Positions 44,990 to 57,701 of a DNA stretch of 64,000 nt are shown here, one piece after another. How positions within the stretch are numbered: the first letter of the stretch is position 1; every line of letters begins with the position of its first letter. The notes below the pieces were generated by a model that ran no database searches, was not told the origin of the DNA, and saw nothing but the letters and a program-made list of their open reading frames with translations. Location of the stretch: NCBI GenBank assembly GCA_026874595.1, contig CM049306.1:110808142-110872141 (forward strand), written 5' to 3'. The DNA is from Sipunculus nudus. Its lineage: Eukaryota > Annelida > Sipuncula > Golfingiida > Sipunculidae. The position numbers were made by a program, and so were the translations under genes.

Positions 44990-45060
44990 CAAGTCCACAG
45001 CCTGAGAAGTGTAGTAATTACACACCCAAAAGATGCATCATCATTCCGCCCGCTGAACAT
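44990..45060 (+). pseudogene. Exon 5 of the decayed gene (candidate)
   Basis: Acceptor cttcttcag and donor CAT|gtgagc; phase 1 in, 0 out; encodes SPQPEKCSNYTPKRCIIIPPAEH. It links correctly to exon 4 and to 45295-45319. Confidence 0.5.
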
Positions 45061-45294
45061 GTGAGCGAACCAGTCCATGTATTATGTCTTCATAGATTAG
45101 TTTAATATAATGTTGATTCAGTGGTTAATAAATAACACTTTTGGTTGATACAATTCAAATACAATACTTCCTGATGCCAGCAGAATAGCACATTTCCTGT
45201 GACACAAAAACAGTTTTTTTCATATTTCCTGAGTCAGATAATTGATTTGTTTTATCTTTTTCATGACTTTATAAACTGGTCCAATTCTTTCCAG

Positions 45295-45319
45295 ACTTTA
45301 CATGTTGATAGTCTAAAAG
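45295..45319 (+). pseudogene. Micro-exon 6 (candidate)
   Basis: 25 bases between ctttccag and G|gtaaaa; phase 0 to 1; encodes TLHVDSLK. Confidence 0.4.
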
Positions 45320-45458
45320 GTAAAATTCTTTCCATTTTATAAACTAATTATACACTGTAACACAAATGTAACATATGCAGTCTACAACATTTCCATAATT
45401 ATATTTTAAAATTTCTTGGAAAAGCAGAAGATTGATATATTTATCCTCTTGTGTACAG

Positions 45459-45640
45459 AGAATATTAGGTCCCTGAGACGATGCCAGAAGGCTATCAAGG
45501 CCTTTCAAAGAATTCAGATGTTGTTGTTCCAACAACTTGGCTAAGCATTGTCTACGGAATTTTTTTAAAAAAAGGAGAGGCCTTCCTGCTGAAGAAAATG
45601 ATAGATGGCCTGATGAATCCATGGGATGTCCCTCAGTCAG
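45459..45640 (+). pseudogene. Exon 7, possible BEN-like segment, frame broken
   Basis: Bounded by gtgtacag and TCAG|gtctgt. In the phase expected from exon 6 it reads ENIRSLRRCQKAIKAFQ and stops at TAA near 45541. A different frame, open from 45469, reads VVVPTTWLSIVYG and GEAFLLKKMIDGLMNPWDVPQ. The latter has the helix pattern seen in BEN domains, but the match is weak. A frameshift around 45500 would be needed. Confidence 0.35.
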
Positions 45641-46432
45641 GTCTGTTTGACAAACTGTATTTTACTATTTTCATTTTAATATACCAAGAAATTTAAATGA
45701 ATCTGCTCCTCAAGAGGGACTATGGAATAATATATACAGCTAATTAAGAATGAAGTTATTTTACTTGAGTAGAACTATAAAATTTACCATAAAATACTAC
45801 TGTAAGATTACACAGGTGCATTTATATTTTCATTGTCAGTAAATATCACAATACATATCTCACTTGGACCAAATTATATGTTCATAATAAGATATGGCAA
45901 TTAAGTTTTATAAAATAGAGCACCCAAAACATGCATAATCTTGTGACCTCTGACCTAATGAGTTTTTCAGAGATTTAATCCAGGTGAGAAACTTTATTGG
46001 TTAAAATTTACAATGAGTTTCACAAAAAATCATCAGACTTTTGGTAAGTCATATGTTGCCACCCAAGACTGGTGACCTCTGACCTCATTAAATATGCATG
46101 GATTATGCCAAAATCAAACTGAAGCTAGATATTAGGTTTTTTAATATTTTTGTTGAGTTTCATCATGCAATCATAATCCATCATATGCCTGATAAGTTAT
46201 ATTGGTGACACCACAAAGTAGCCTCATGACCTCTCACCTCATTACGTATGCATGGATTTTGTGTATAATCAAATTTGGGTGAGATAATCTATTGGTAAGT
46301 GGTTATAGTGAATTTTGTGAAAATCCATCAATACTAAAGTTAACAGATGGATGGACCGACCATTATACATCCTGTCATAGATGGGCATTTAAAACTGTTT
46401 TATACAATTGTATATTTGTATAATTATTTTAG

Positions 46433-46486
46433 GTGGAGTCCAAGAATGCGAAGGGGAGAGCAGGCTGGTACTGGAGGTTGTCACAA
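46433..46486 (+). pseudogene. Exon 8 (candidate)
   Basis: 54 bases (18 codons, frame-neutral) between taattattttag and CACAA|gtatgt. Open in two frames (VESKNAKGRAGWYWRLSQ or the phase-1 reading), so the frame depends on exon 7. Confidence 0.35.
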
Positions 46487-48224
46487 GTATGTGTGTATGA
46501 CAAATCACACTTAAGTAATTCTATGTCTTAATTATTATGTACCTGCCATCTCACAGAAAGCAGGAGGCTTATTGGAGATGCCACTGGTCTTCTGTACAAG
46601 ACTGGTTTCCCTGACATGATAATGCTGATTTTCAGAAAATATTTCTTATTTTAATATTTCTTTAATGTATACAACAAGCTCCTATTCTCTCCTAATTGTG
46701 GTATAATTTCATTTGGTTTAAAATTATGTACCCATATTTGCCAAGTATTAAGATAATGTGTCTGAGAAATATACGAGTTCAATAGTAGTTAAATACTAGT
46801 TCAATTTAGTACAAGAAGTTATAGAGACCACTGTGAAATTTTACATCCAAATATAGTCTTTCTTACCAAATACAGGGGTCTCATGTCGCGGTCGCCATTA
46901 TGTTATGGTCCCTTTTCACAACACACAAACAACTCAGCCTGAACCTTAACATAAATGCTCAGACACGTTCTCTTCAAATGAATACGTAACCAAAATATGG
47001 GTGCAAAAACAGTGCTATATTAATATATATTTCAATATTTACATTCATACACAAATAATATAACAGTCAATACATAACGCAATTTATAACAAAGTCTCTG
47101 AAGAAAAACTGAGTCTCTAAATAACGAACTGCAACGAAATACGTAACTCAATCCTGTATATGAGAAACTGAGGTCCAGCTTCAACACATAGTTTGGGCAC
47201 ACACAAAACTGAAGTCCTGTTTTAATCCACGTGGCACCAGAAAAAATAGTCTCTCCTCTTCCTACATAATTAAGTTCATATCGTAGTTCATGGCATACCG
47301 TGGGCTTGGGGACCAAGAGCCCACAGCCACTGTCCCGGGGGAAAACAGTAACGTGGAGTAGCAAAATCGATAGTCCCGCCTCATACTGCAGGTGAGTTTG
47401 TTTTATAGGCTTCCAACAATAGGTGGAAACCGCAGAAGTTTGTGATTTTGCTTGAGAGAAATGATAGCGCCATCAGTTTTGCAAAACCAGTACTTATCCA
47501 AATGGTCCCAGAATAGTGTTTATGCTTCTCAAAGTGCGTCAGTAGTCACTAATAGCGGGCTGAATCCATAAACGTGGAAATGGGGGTGGTTACATCACTT
47601 CGTGGCGTCATTTTATGATGTCCTGGTGAGTCCCCATCAACAATAGCCTACTGAAGAAATGGATCTTATTGCTGTCAAAAGTCCCATCACATGATTATGG
47701 AGGTATCAGAAATTAAGGTGTCAATTGACAATTACAAAGTACTCAGTATTTCCCCTTTCTGTGTGGTACAGACCATGTGACATTTCATATCTTAATAATT
47801 ATTTAGCCATGGGCATAAGACCAATAAAGATCTAACCTATGTTTATTGGTTATGCAGGTCTCATGGTACCTCACAACTGTAGGAATATGATAAGCATTCA
47901 TGGAAACTCGACATGGTATCTAACAATTAGCCTATTTGCTAAATTGGTTTGCTCTGTAACAGTATGAACTTTCAAAGTTTTGATTAAAGGCTTAACATAC
48001 TACCTGTTAACTCCCCATGTGGACTGTTAGGGACATGGTTTTTCCTTTATTAATCACATGTCCAAGAAATATTATATTCTTCACACATATTTGTGTAAAT
48101 GGTTCATCAAATTGCATTTAATGGTCACTATATAAATGTAAAGTATACAAAGCTTATTCAGAAAGTCATTTCTAATCATATTCTTATTACTTATCTATGT
48201 AACACAGTTATCATTAATCATACT
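46487..48224. other. Unassigned, no gene seen
   Basis: 46880-47740 has an LTR-like look (tgtcgcggtcgccattatg, ordinary base composition) but no paired copy or coding. The minus-strand frame 47032-47364 has no recognisable domain. Confidence 0.3.
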
Positions 48225-49465
48225 TCCCAGTTAGCATAAATGCCATATGGACAAGTCCATCGGCTACTTTCCCAGTAAGCATAAATGCCATATGGACAAG
48301 TCCGTTGGCTACTATCCCAGTAAGCATAAATGCCATATGGACAAGTCCGTCGGCTACTATCCCAGTAAGCATAAATGCCATAAGGACAAGTCCGTTGGCT
48401 ACTATCCCAGTAAACATAAATGCCATATGGACAATTAAGTCCGTCGGCTACTATCCCAGTAAGCATAAATGCCATATGGACAAGTCCGTCGGCTACTATC
48501 CCAGTAAGCATAAATGCCATATGGACAAGTCCGTCAGCTACTATCCCAGTAAGCATAAATGCCATATGGACAAGTCCGTTGGCTACTATCCCAGTAAGCA
48601 TAAATGCCATATGGACAATTAAGTCCGTCGGCTACTATCCCAGTAAGCATAAATGCCATATGGACAATTAAGTCTGTCGGCTACTATCCCAGTAAGCATA
48701 AATGCCATATGGACAAGTCCGTTGGCTACTATCCCAGTAAGCATAAATGCCATATGGACAATTAAGTCCGTCAGCTACTATCCCAGTAAGCATAAATGCC
48801 ATATGGACAAGTCCGTTGGCTACTATCCCAGTAAGCATAAATGCCATATGGACAATTAAGTCCGTCGGCTACTATCCCAGTAAGCATAAATGCCATATGG
48901 ACAAGTCTGTCGGCTACTATCCCAGTAAGCATAAATGCCATATGGACAAGTCCGTTGGCTACTATCCCAGTAAGCATAAATGCCCTATGGACAATTAAGT
49001 CCGTCGGCTACTATCCCAGTAAGCATAAATGCCATATGGACAAGTCCGTCGGCTACTATCCCAGTAAGCATAAATGCCATATGGACAAGTCCGTTGGCTA
49101 CTATCCCAGTAAGCATAAATGCCATATGGACAATTAAGTCCATTGGCTACTATCCCAGTAAGCATAAATGCCATATGGACAAGTCCGTCGGCTACTATCC
49201 CAGTAAGCATAAATGCCATATGGACAAGTCCGTCAGCTACTATCCCAGTTAGCATAAATGCCATAAGGACAAGTCCGTTGGCTACTATCCCAGTAAGCAA
49301 AAATGCCATATGGACAAGTCCGTCGGCTACTATCCCAGTAAGCATAAATGCCATAAGGACAAGTCCGTTGGCTACTATCACAGTAAGCAAAAATGCCATA
49401 TGGACAAGTCCGTCAGCTACTATCCCAGTAAGCATAAATGCCATGTGGACAAGTTTGTCGGCTGA
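48225..49465 (+). repeat. Minisatellite of 45-bp units with a 49-bp variant, ~27 copies
   Basis: Unit theme: cataaatgccatatggacaa, gtccgtcggctactatccca, gtaag (45 bp). A variant inserts four bases (acaaTTAAgtccg), giving 49 bp, near 48431, 48614, 48663, 48758, 48851, 48990 and 49129. Because 45 and 49 differ by four, the phase changes along the array; the many open frames on both strands cannot be one protein. The first units are diverged, and the last stretch (49250-49465) has only 45-bp units. Confidence 0.95.
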
Positions 49466-49710
49466 GGCAGGTAGAGGCGGTGCACTTTTATTGTCCAAGG
49501 GAAAGGTAACACTTCGCATGTATATACCGTCTTTGAAGTAATATGTGCCCCTCTGGTAATAACAGTCTACTGCTGGATTTCGGAGGAGATCACATTAAGA
49601 AAACTAAGGGATGAGCTATCATAACCTCGTTTTTCTCCCTTGCCAAAGTAATAAGGGGCTTCATAATGCTGTCATTTCTCCCAGCCAAGCTAAAGGTACC
49701 ACCATTTTTT
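49466..49710. other. Spacer between minisatellite and HINE B
   Basis: Nothing recognisable. Confidence 0.3.
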
Positions 49711-50635
49711 AGCTCAGCTGACTGAAAGTCATCTGAGCTATAGCGATCACTCTTCGTCTGTCATCTGTCTGTCTGTCCGTTAACAAGGCACATATCGTCA
49801 AGACTGGACCTAGAATCTTAATTCTTGATACACTGAGAGGTCCATGAAAAATCTCTTTGGAAACAAGAAATTAGGTCTCTGTTACCCAAATCCTTAGAGC
49901 TGAAGGGCTCTGAAGTATCCCCCAGAATAAAGGAAAATTTGATACAAAAGCACAAGTATCTTAACAACTAATGCATTGGTCATCATGATTCTTTGCATGG
50001 ATATTTGTCATGGAGTGTTTCATCAGTTTCTGCAGACTGGTGGCGCCACATATGTTTTTTTTTAATTTTTGCGATTTTTTTCTCTATTTGTGAGACCTTT
50101 ATAGATGTGGTCATCCTTTAACAGTGCACAAATGGTAAAAATTGGTCCTAGATTCTTCTTATCTGACATCCAGGTAGGTCCATGATAAGTCTTCTTGGAA
50201 ATGTGAAATTAGGTCTCTGTTAGAGATATTTTCCAAGCTATGGGGCTTATAAGCACCCCCAGAATAAATGAAAATTTCATATCAAAGCAGGGCACAAATC
50301 ATAACCATTTGACCTTAATCTTCATACTTGACATCATGAGAGTTTCCAAAAGTTTTCCTCAGAAACTTGAATTGAGGTCACTGTAACCTATATTATCTCA
50401 GTTACAGGCCATGTTTGAGTACCCCAGAAATAATGCAAAATACACACAAATTGCAGGTTCCTCAGGGGCACCTGGATGGATTGTCCTCAAATTTGATGTG
50501 CTTATGGGCGTTGATGAACTTCAGCTAATATGCATGAACTACGATGCCACCTACATTATCTTAATTTGTTGCTGTGCAAGGACATATTGTCAACATGCCA
50601 GTCGGCTGAGCTTCATGACCCATGGGTCACTTGTC
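49711..50635 (+). mobile_element. HINE family H, short copy (B)
   Basis: 5' hairpin AGCTCAGcTGACT gaa AGTCAtCTGAGCT, then GTCTGTCTGTCC; two and a half monomers with ggtggcgccacat at 50040; 3' GTCGGCTGAGC, palindrome TGACCCATGGGTCA (50616-50629) and CTTGTC. Both termini are intact. Confidence 0.8.
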
Positions 50636-53112
50636 AAAGTTTTGAGACACCATGTCAGGTATTTTTCGCTCAGCTGACTATAAGTCATCTAAGCTATAGT
50701 CGTGATCCTTTGTCCGTCGGCTGTCCGTCTGTCCGTCCGTTAAACTGGCACGTTTTCAAACCGTTAGACCCACGAATCCGAAATTCGGCGTACAGTTAGA
50801 TGTGCCTAAAATCTCCTACCATACCGAAAATTGGGTCATTAGTACTTTGTTCCTTTGGGATATTAAGGAAAAACCTTCATTTTCAATAAAAAAACCATTG
50901 TTACACTATAAGACTGCCTAATCTCAAAACCACTGATATGATTTTTATCATAGTGAAAATGCATATTCTTCCATACATTTTCTATATACATACCAAAAAT
51001 GAGGTCAGTATTGCGTAATATGTTAAAGTTATGGGCGGGAACATAATGCACCTCATAAAAAATCAGGAAATATATTAACTCACTGAACATAAGAATGGCT
51101 GAAGCTAGAGACTTCATTTCAGGGATATAACTCCATTTAATCAAGATTCAAATGTATAACGAAAAATTAGATCTGAAATTTTCAAATTTTATAAGTTATT
51201 TGCATAAATATGAAATCAGTACCTAAAATTTTGCCCAATTTGGGCATGGCACGTTTTTTTCCTGTAAGTACTGTTGTTTTAATTTTCATATCATGCACAC
51301 GTAAGGATTTCAGCTTCAAAATTCTGAAATTTGAAAGGAATTGACCAAAAACTGTAGCTTTTATTACATTTTTTATGAGACCATGTCACACCTAGGCTGT
51401 ACTGAAGCCCCTCTATATGTTCCCATATTGACCTTTCATGCTTGAAGTGAGGCATATACTGCAGCCAGCCAGCCCTTGGGTGGCCTCAGCTGGATATAGC
51501 TGTTCAACCCCCCCCCCCTCCCCCCTCTTGTAATTGTTTGGCCAAAAACATAACAATAAATAATAATTTTAAAAAATTATTGGTTTACAATAACAACTTG
51601 AAGAAAAAAAAAAGGAAATGTAATTTTATGGTTAATGAGTAACAGGGACCTTGCAATTACTGCCATGTTATGGATCTTTCATGGATTGCTGAAAATATAT
51701 TGCAAATGACACCATGCAGTCACCATTGGGTTTTTTTTAATTCCAATCATAAAAATGAAAAATAATTAATGAAATAGAATTGTTGTTTACTATAAGGGAT
51801 TATGTGAAGCAAGTTAATGATAGACAAGGATGCATTTGATCATATTAAATATTCTAAATTTCCAGGTCTTTTCCAGGTGTTTAATTTGTAGGGTTTTTTT
51901 ATTACAAAATTAAAAAAAAAATGAAATATGTCATTAAAGATGTCAATATGTTTGAATAGTAACATTCAGACCCCAGGCTGTATCAGCTGTTACATCATAC
52001 TGGGTAAATAATCAAAATTTATATTTCTGATAACTTTATTTCAGATAATAAAATTAAACATTCCCAACTCCAGTTTGCTCCATGTATAATATATTGGTTT
52101 GTTTTGATCCTTGGGTTACTTTTAACACATGTATTAGTTTCGTAGTAGAGATTATTTTCTCTTTTTTCTGATACAAGTTAAAAAAAAATAAAATTAAAAA
52201 AAATGTGATAAAAAAATCAGGTCTTAAAGACAAGTTCTCATTATGATGCCACAATGTTAATAATTGTCATAAGTGTCTTGACAGTGACGTGAAAGTATTC
52301 AAAAGTGAATATAATATTTTTGTTATAAATTAAAGCCATAAAACTAAATAGTTTCAATCATTATTTAAATTTGTGATATTTGTATATATTGGATTCTCAA
52401 CAGTTTTGTTCGACGGAAACTGAATAAATATGAGACCTGGAGTGAAAACTTAATAATTGTATTCAAATATGATTAAAAAAATTCAATAGTTCAATAATGA
52501 AAATTAATACAAATACTAATACAGGTAAAAAGAAAGAATTTGAGTGCAAATACTTTAAAAGTTTATTCATTAATGCATTCATGAATATATTTTATAATTT
52601 ATTTTAATCATTTATTCCAATTCTATTATTAAATGTAATATTTTCAGATGTCACTGTCAATATTTTTCAATTAAAATTATATTTTGCCCAATAATTCCAA
52701 TTAATTTTTAATGAATAGTTTAACTCTCATATCATTTGTGCTAGTGGTACTTTTTGCTATGGGCAACGTGAAACTATTGAAAAACGGTTAACTCATTTGT
52801 AAAAAGCATGCATGATAATTAACATGACTTACAGTGGACATTTATTTCCTGTTACTAGTGTTAGTGCTGTGGATTTGATTTTGCACAGCATGTACACATA
52901 AGCATTTCATCCTTTAAAATATGAAATTTGAAACCAATTGATCAAAAACTGTAGATGTCATTCAAATTTTCACGCACCATGCATTGATTGTTATCATCAA
53001 GTCAGTGAAATGTGTGCTTTGGCAGTATTACATAACCAGTTCAACTTTTGACCTAGCCACTGCCTCTGTGATTGTCTGGGTCAGGCTGGGTAAGGCAGTA
53101 ATTCCCAGAGAG

Positions 53113-53116
<4 letters not shown>

Positions 53117-53159
<43 letters not shown>

Positions 53160-53255
53160 ATCTCGCTCTCTCTCTCCATGACAGTCTAGCTCACTCTCTC
53201 TTGCTCTCTCTCTTTCTCGATCTCTCTCTCTCTCACTCTCTCTCTCTCTCCCATT
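53117..53255. repeat. CT-rich simple repeat
   Basis: CT dinucleotide runs with short interruptions; a similar but shorter tract at 63418-63475 occupies the same place in copy D. Confidence 0.9.
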
Positions 53256-53372
53256 CCCTCTCACCCCTAACCCTTCCATTCTCCCTGCACCCCATTCTGT
53301 TGACAGGTACTATAAACCAGATTAATTAGCTATGAATGTTAAAGCAATTAAGAAATGTGAATCAACGGAAAT

Positions 53373-53373
53373 A

Positions 53374-53421
<48 letters not shown>
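53373..53421. repeat. (AT)n microsatellite
   Basis: About 48 bases of AT repeats; absent at the matching place in copy D (about 63600). Confidence 0.95.
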
Positions 53422-53422
<1 letters not shown>

Positions 53423-54112
53423 TGTAAATGTGTAGTTACATTTTCAAACCTGGAAAAAATGATGAATTGAAAAAAAGGAAAAAAGGCAAATATTGTTAAT
53501 TTTTCCTGGCTCAGTAGAATGGGAATAAAAATGATTTGCTTTGTTTCTTCACCTTTCTGTCTGCTTAAATATTTAATAATTATGAAGAAACCCTATTCTC
53601 TGTAAGCACTTGAATTCAATTTAACATCCTGTATGAATATGCAAGGGTGCTGTAACTCCCACCATCCCCTTCCCCCATCCCATGGAGTCCTTGCTCTTTG
53701 GCACTGTGAACAATAGTTGTATGGCTTTTCCATAAAATTTAATAATGAAAGATAATATATACAGCAAGACTGAGGCTTTTTAACTCCCATCATAACCACC
53801 TCCTCCTGTCTATCCTTCTACCTGTTAAGTGGGGACTTTATGGCTACTGTATACATATGATAAAATAGAAAATAGGTTTATTAAAATAATTGTATCTCAT
53901 TAAACAAATCTGTAAACTGTTGAACTGTCAACAGCTTATCAAAAAGGTAACCAAAGGAAACACATGGTCAGATCTCAAAATATTATTTGCTACAATATCA
54001 TATCAACCAACCATGGCCAAGATTACCTTTTCCGATAAGACTTTATCTGCTTATCATAATATTTTAGATTTTAACCTTCCAGGTGTTAAAGTACTGTTGA
54101 ATGCTCCATCCC

Positions 54113-54165
54113 CTCTCTCTGTCTCTCTCTCTGTCTCTCTCTCTCTCTCTCTCCTTTTCTCTCTA
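54113..54165. repeat. CT-rich simple repeat
   Basis: ctctctgt/ctct units, about 50 bases. Confidence 0.85.
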
Positions 54166-54823
54166 CATCCACCTCATAGCTGCCCTCACTGTTCCCTTCT
54201 CTGAGCCCCATCCCAATGTCAGCCTCAGTAAACAAGAACAAGATGAATCAGATATATTCATACTTTAATATTTTGTATAACTATTTGTCCATAGGTAGCT
54301 ATGTACATGCTAGAAATTATGTCAATATTGTGTAATAGGTAGACATAGTGGGCATCAAAATAATTTACCTTGTCAACACTGAAGAGATATTGTGTCATGC
54401 AGTAACAAATTTATAAATCCCCTCATCAGCATAGTAAATCATAACATCATATCTGTCAAAATGAAATCTTGCAGACTTCCATACACTATAGATCCTTCAA
54501 CAAATAGCCTATTCATCATTCTACTACTGCTTATTACTGCTGTCATTGCATTCATATTTGCTCAGATATATCACAATTTTCAACCCTTCCTAAATAAATG
54601 AAAAAAAACCCACTATATTTTACTCTATTAATCCATCAGTCAGGTTATTTCATTTGTTATTTACTCACATATTACATTACATTCCTTTATAATAGCCCAA
54701 TATGTCCATAATCTTCATAAGCTTTATCGACTCGATATAGTATCATAGTATGGATATAGTATGGAGAATCATTTATGGTCTAATCACAATCAGCTGAGCG
54801 CCGTGACCCATGGGTCCCTTGTT

Positions 54824-55880
54824 TACATTAGCCAGCCCAGTGTAACAGTGGTGAGTAGTGGGTGATCTTATGTAATGACCCCTCACTCCAGGCAGCTTAG
54901 CTTTGCTGGGCTTCAATTAGGTCCAGCTTGGCTTCCCCTCTGCACCCCTCCCGCTCCCCCAGGTACTCATATTGTGTTAAAGTACACATTTAATGGTGCC
55001 TAAAAAGTGTGCTTTGACCCATGGGTCCCTTGTTTTAATTTTATAATTTGTTTGCTTTATAGTGATGAACAGTTTAACAAAGCCCATATGATGATATGCA
55101 CAAACTCATTGTGCATTTCTGCACAGTTGTAATTACCTAGCAAATTATCCATTTTAAATTCTTACTTATCACCGGGAAATCAACTTACTAAACAACATAC
55201 ATGTTTGCTTTCAACTGAAGTTGCACAAGCAAGTAAAGTTCAGCTTAATGTAAAAGTATTTGACAAGTGTACACCCTTGAATACTTTATATATCCTGTAT
55301 TTAATATTCTCCTTGAAAAGAGTTTATAAAATTCCGCCTACAGAAAATTATTTATAATTTATTTGGAAAATGTTGTTTATTTATTGGTTTTGCATTTATA
55401 CTGTTGAAAATATAAACAGTGAGCTATTAACTCAGACTTCAAGATGGTGTAACATCAGACTTCAAAAGGGTGTAACATTCTTGTGAAGTGCCTTTAAAGC
55501 ACTGAGTATAAAAATGAAAATGATTGAATTGAAAATGTTTGCCAAAAAGCAGAGAAAAATAGAGAAAAACTCATTTTTTTATAAAAGCAGATTTAAAGCA
55601 GTGATATTTGTTTAAAGCAAGTGAATTAAATTGCGATTTAAATAGGCCATTTAAATCACCGTGATTTAAATCAAACAACCCTGCCATCAAAATACTGCAC
55701 TGTGCACTCTAGTATTATCTAGCCCCAGAGGGCGCCACATACAGCTTTTACAGTATGTTCTGGCATTTCATCCACATCTAAGCTGTTGCTTAGAAATACC
55801 AAGCAAATTCTTGGAATTTAAGTCCTTCGCTTCTGCACCTTGTTGTGTTTCATGCTTACCTAACCTGCTCAATATGTATG
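54824..55880. other. Unassigned, with a lone HINE H 3' terminus
   Basis: TGACCCATGGGTCC plus CTTGTT recurs at 55016-55035, about 190 bases after the end of copy C, without a matching 5' end. No gene seen. Confidence 0.5.
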
Positions 55881-55883
55881 AGT

Positions 55884-56240
55884 TTTTATGTTTGCCTGAA
55901 GATGTCTCCACATGTCATAGTGGCTGTGTCTAGTGTTAATGGTGTCCTGAAAATGTCTCCACATGTCATAACCTTGGTTTTGAAATTGGAACAAAATTTA
56001 CAAATTTTTTTTTTTAGATTGGCAGAGAATAAATTTCTGACAGACCATCCAAAACCAATTCCAACCAATGTATGCATGAGGGTAACCACTGACCCAAATC
56101 TGAATGAAATAGGATAATCTTTAAGAAAGTTATCACACATAAAAGAAAACCTGATGGACAGACAGGCAGAGGGACAGACAGACAAACCCAAATCAATTTC
56201 CCCTGTTCTGGCAAGGGGGGTCTGATAAATATGATCAAAT
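55884..56240 (-). repeat. Truncated GTCY-bearing repeat and short direct repeat
   Basis: gaagatgtctccacatgtcata-type phrases are duplicated at about 55901 and 55950. On the minus strand 56200-56150 carries GTCTGTCTGTCCctctgccTGTCTGTCC, the core of another HINE-like family, with ccccccttgccagaacaggg at its outer side. Confidence 0.45.
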
Positions 56241-57503
56241 GAACAGCAAACAGTTCCATAAGTGAACATAAACCCAAAATGACAATAATAACTGAAGAAC
56301 ATACATGCAGGCATATAGATTATTGCCTTAATCAACATCAGCCTAAATATCCACAGACATAAAATCAAATGCTGACCACACTGTAGAACTTTGAACCCTT
56401 TCATAAAGTCAGCGCTTCACTATAACAGCTGGGTCTTTTGCCTGCTTGCCAAAAGTGTGCCTGGCATACAGGCAGCGCCCTCTACCGGTAACTCCTGTTA
56501 CCGTACACTTTTTAGAAATGTTGTAGGTCACATGGTCTTATTTATGCACACGACCTGGGGTCACAAAGCCCTGAACCTGAAATAGAGTAGTGAATTGTCT
56601 GGCTTTCTCTGGTTGGCTCTAGCCATCATGTGATGGAGCATTAAAAACACCCCATTGTTTGATTTTTAAGCATGTTTAGCATAATCTCCAATAAAATGAC
56701 AGAATTGGTCAATTTTTTAAAAATCTGTGGCCAATCAAAGACATGTTGTCCAAATGCTTGTTTGGGACTGCTTGGAGGGGTATTTTGGGCTTCACTGCAT
56801 TCGGGCCAGGATGGTTAAAAAAGGAGATACACAAGCCCGCATTTTCTTGGTCTAGTTTGACAGAAGAAACAACAAACTCTCAGGTAAAAAAAAGTTTAAT
56901 ATCAAAATTTATTTTTAAAGTTGCCCAAAAGAGGCCCAGACTTCAGGTGTTTTATAGATGTTATATAGGAAAAATAAATACAGCCACGTGTCCTGTAATA
57001 GAAAAGTGTTACTGTTCTATGATCTACCTTTTAGGAACTTTAATTTTAAATAATCTGTAAATAAAATAAAACCAGGACTTATCAGATGATAATGAAATAT
57101 GAACTCAAATGAACAATTTATAGAATATTATTTTGCAATGATTGTGATGAAAGTTGCAGATAAGATAATAATTGATAATTAAAGTAGGTGGTCAGAATGC
57201 CAGCTGCCTCCACGCGGCTCTGACTGGGCAACAGGTGCCTTCTGATACACTCCCCAGTGTATTGTATAAAGTAACAGTTATATAAACATGTCCACATGTA
57301 AAGTTTTGCATATGTTAACATGTGTGTATGCATATAGTTATGTTTATTAACATATGTACAACCAAAGTAATGGTTTCATTAATGTGTGTACAGAAGGTAC
57401 CTGGCTAAAGTTGGCATGTTATACAGGTAGACGGATGATACTGAGAAATATTTAAAACAGTAATAGTAGCGAGAACGAGTGTACAACACTGGTTGATAAT
57501 TGC
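56241..57503. other. Unassigned, no gene seen
   Basis: Several short frames (for example 56743-57060) with no recognisable domain and no splice context. Confidence 0.35.
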
Positions 57504-57701
57504 ACATATATTTCTGTAATGGCTCAGATCTTCTTATTAAATTAATATTAATTAAAATAAGGAAAATGTAGCACACATGGACAAAGAGAAAATCATGTTT
57601 GTACATATATTTCTGTAATGGCTCAGATCTTCTTATTAAATTAATATTAATTTAAATAAGGAAAATGTAGCACACATGGACAAAGAGAAAATCATGTTTG
57701 T
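57504..57701 (+). repeat. 99-bp tandem duplication
   Basis: 57504-57602 and 57603-57701 differ at one base (attaattaaaat versus attaatttaaat). A recent event. Confidence 0.95.

Larger units (their letters stand above)
38764..46486 (+). pseudogene. Decayed multi-exon gene with coiled-coil and Pro/Gln repeat exons
   Basis: Exon-like segments with matching splice signals lie in order: 38764-38826, ~39302-39491, 42564-42623, 43096-44522, 44990-45060, 45295-45319, 45459-45640 and 46433-46486. Where frame can be read, intron phases agree (1-1, ?-1, 1-1, ?-1, 1-0, 0-1), which is unlikely by chance. Products include DDKEKMTEEMAALVTERFKS, a basic Lys/Ser tail (KRQRKKNPDA ... SKRKKK), a repeat exon, and a coiled coil (ELPKKIEMLEEEKSVLLKD). 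The 45459 segment has GEAFLLKKMIDGLMNPWDV, which faintly recalls a BEN domain. Stops at 39392 and 44408 and a needed shift near 43110 argue for a pseudogene. A family H element sits antisense in the second large intron. No function is assigned. Confidence 0.5.
50666..54823 (+). mobile_element. HINE family H, long subfamily (C)
   Basis: Starts GCTCAGCTGACTAtaAGTCATC with GTCC/GTCT units at 50709-50742 and ends atCAGCTGAGC, TGACCCATGGGTCC, CTTGTT (54791-54823). 50666-53840 matches 60888-64000 for over 3 kb in the same orientation and matches 39745-42516 inverted. It contains a CT-rich tract and an AT run. No open frame is conserved between copies. Confidence 0.7.

Noticed and set aside
46880-47740. 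LTR or MITE
   Set aside because: No partner copy, target duplication or inverted ends were found.
48225-49465. CRISPR-like array of repeats and spacers
   Set aside because: There are no unique spacers; units are contiguous variants, and the DNA is eukaryotic.
48214-49541. Overlapping open frames up to 174 codons with repeated peptides
   Set aside because: The 45- and 49-bp units change phase along the array, so no single repeated protein is encoded.
53028-53279. Open frame rich in Arg/Glu
   Set aside because: It is the translation of a CT dinucleotide tract.
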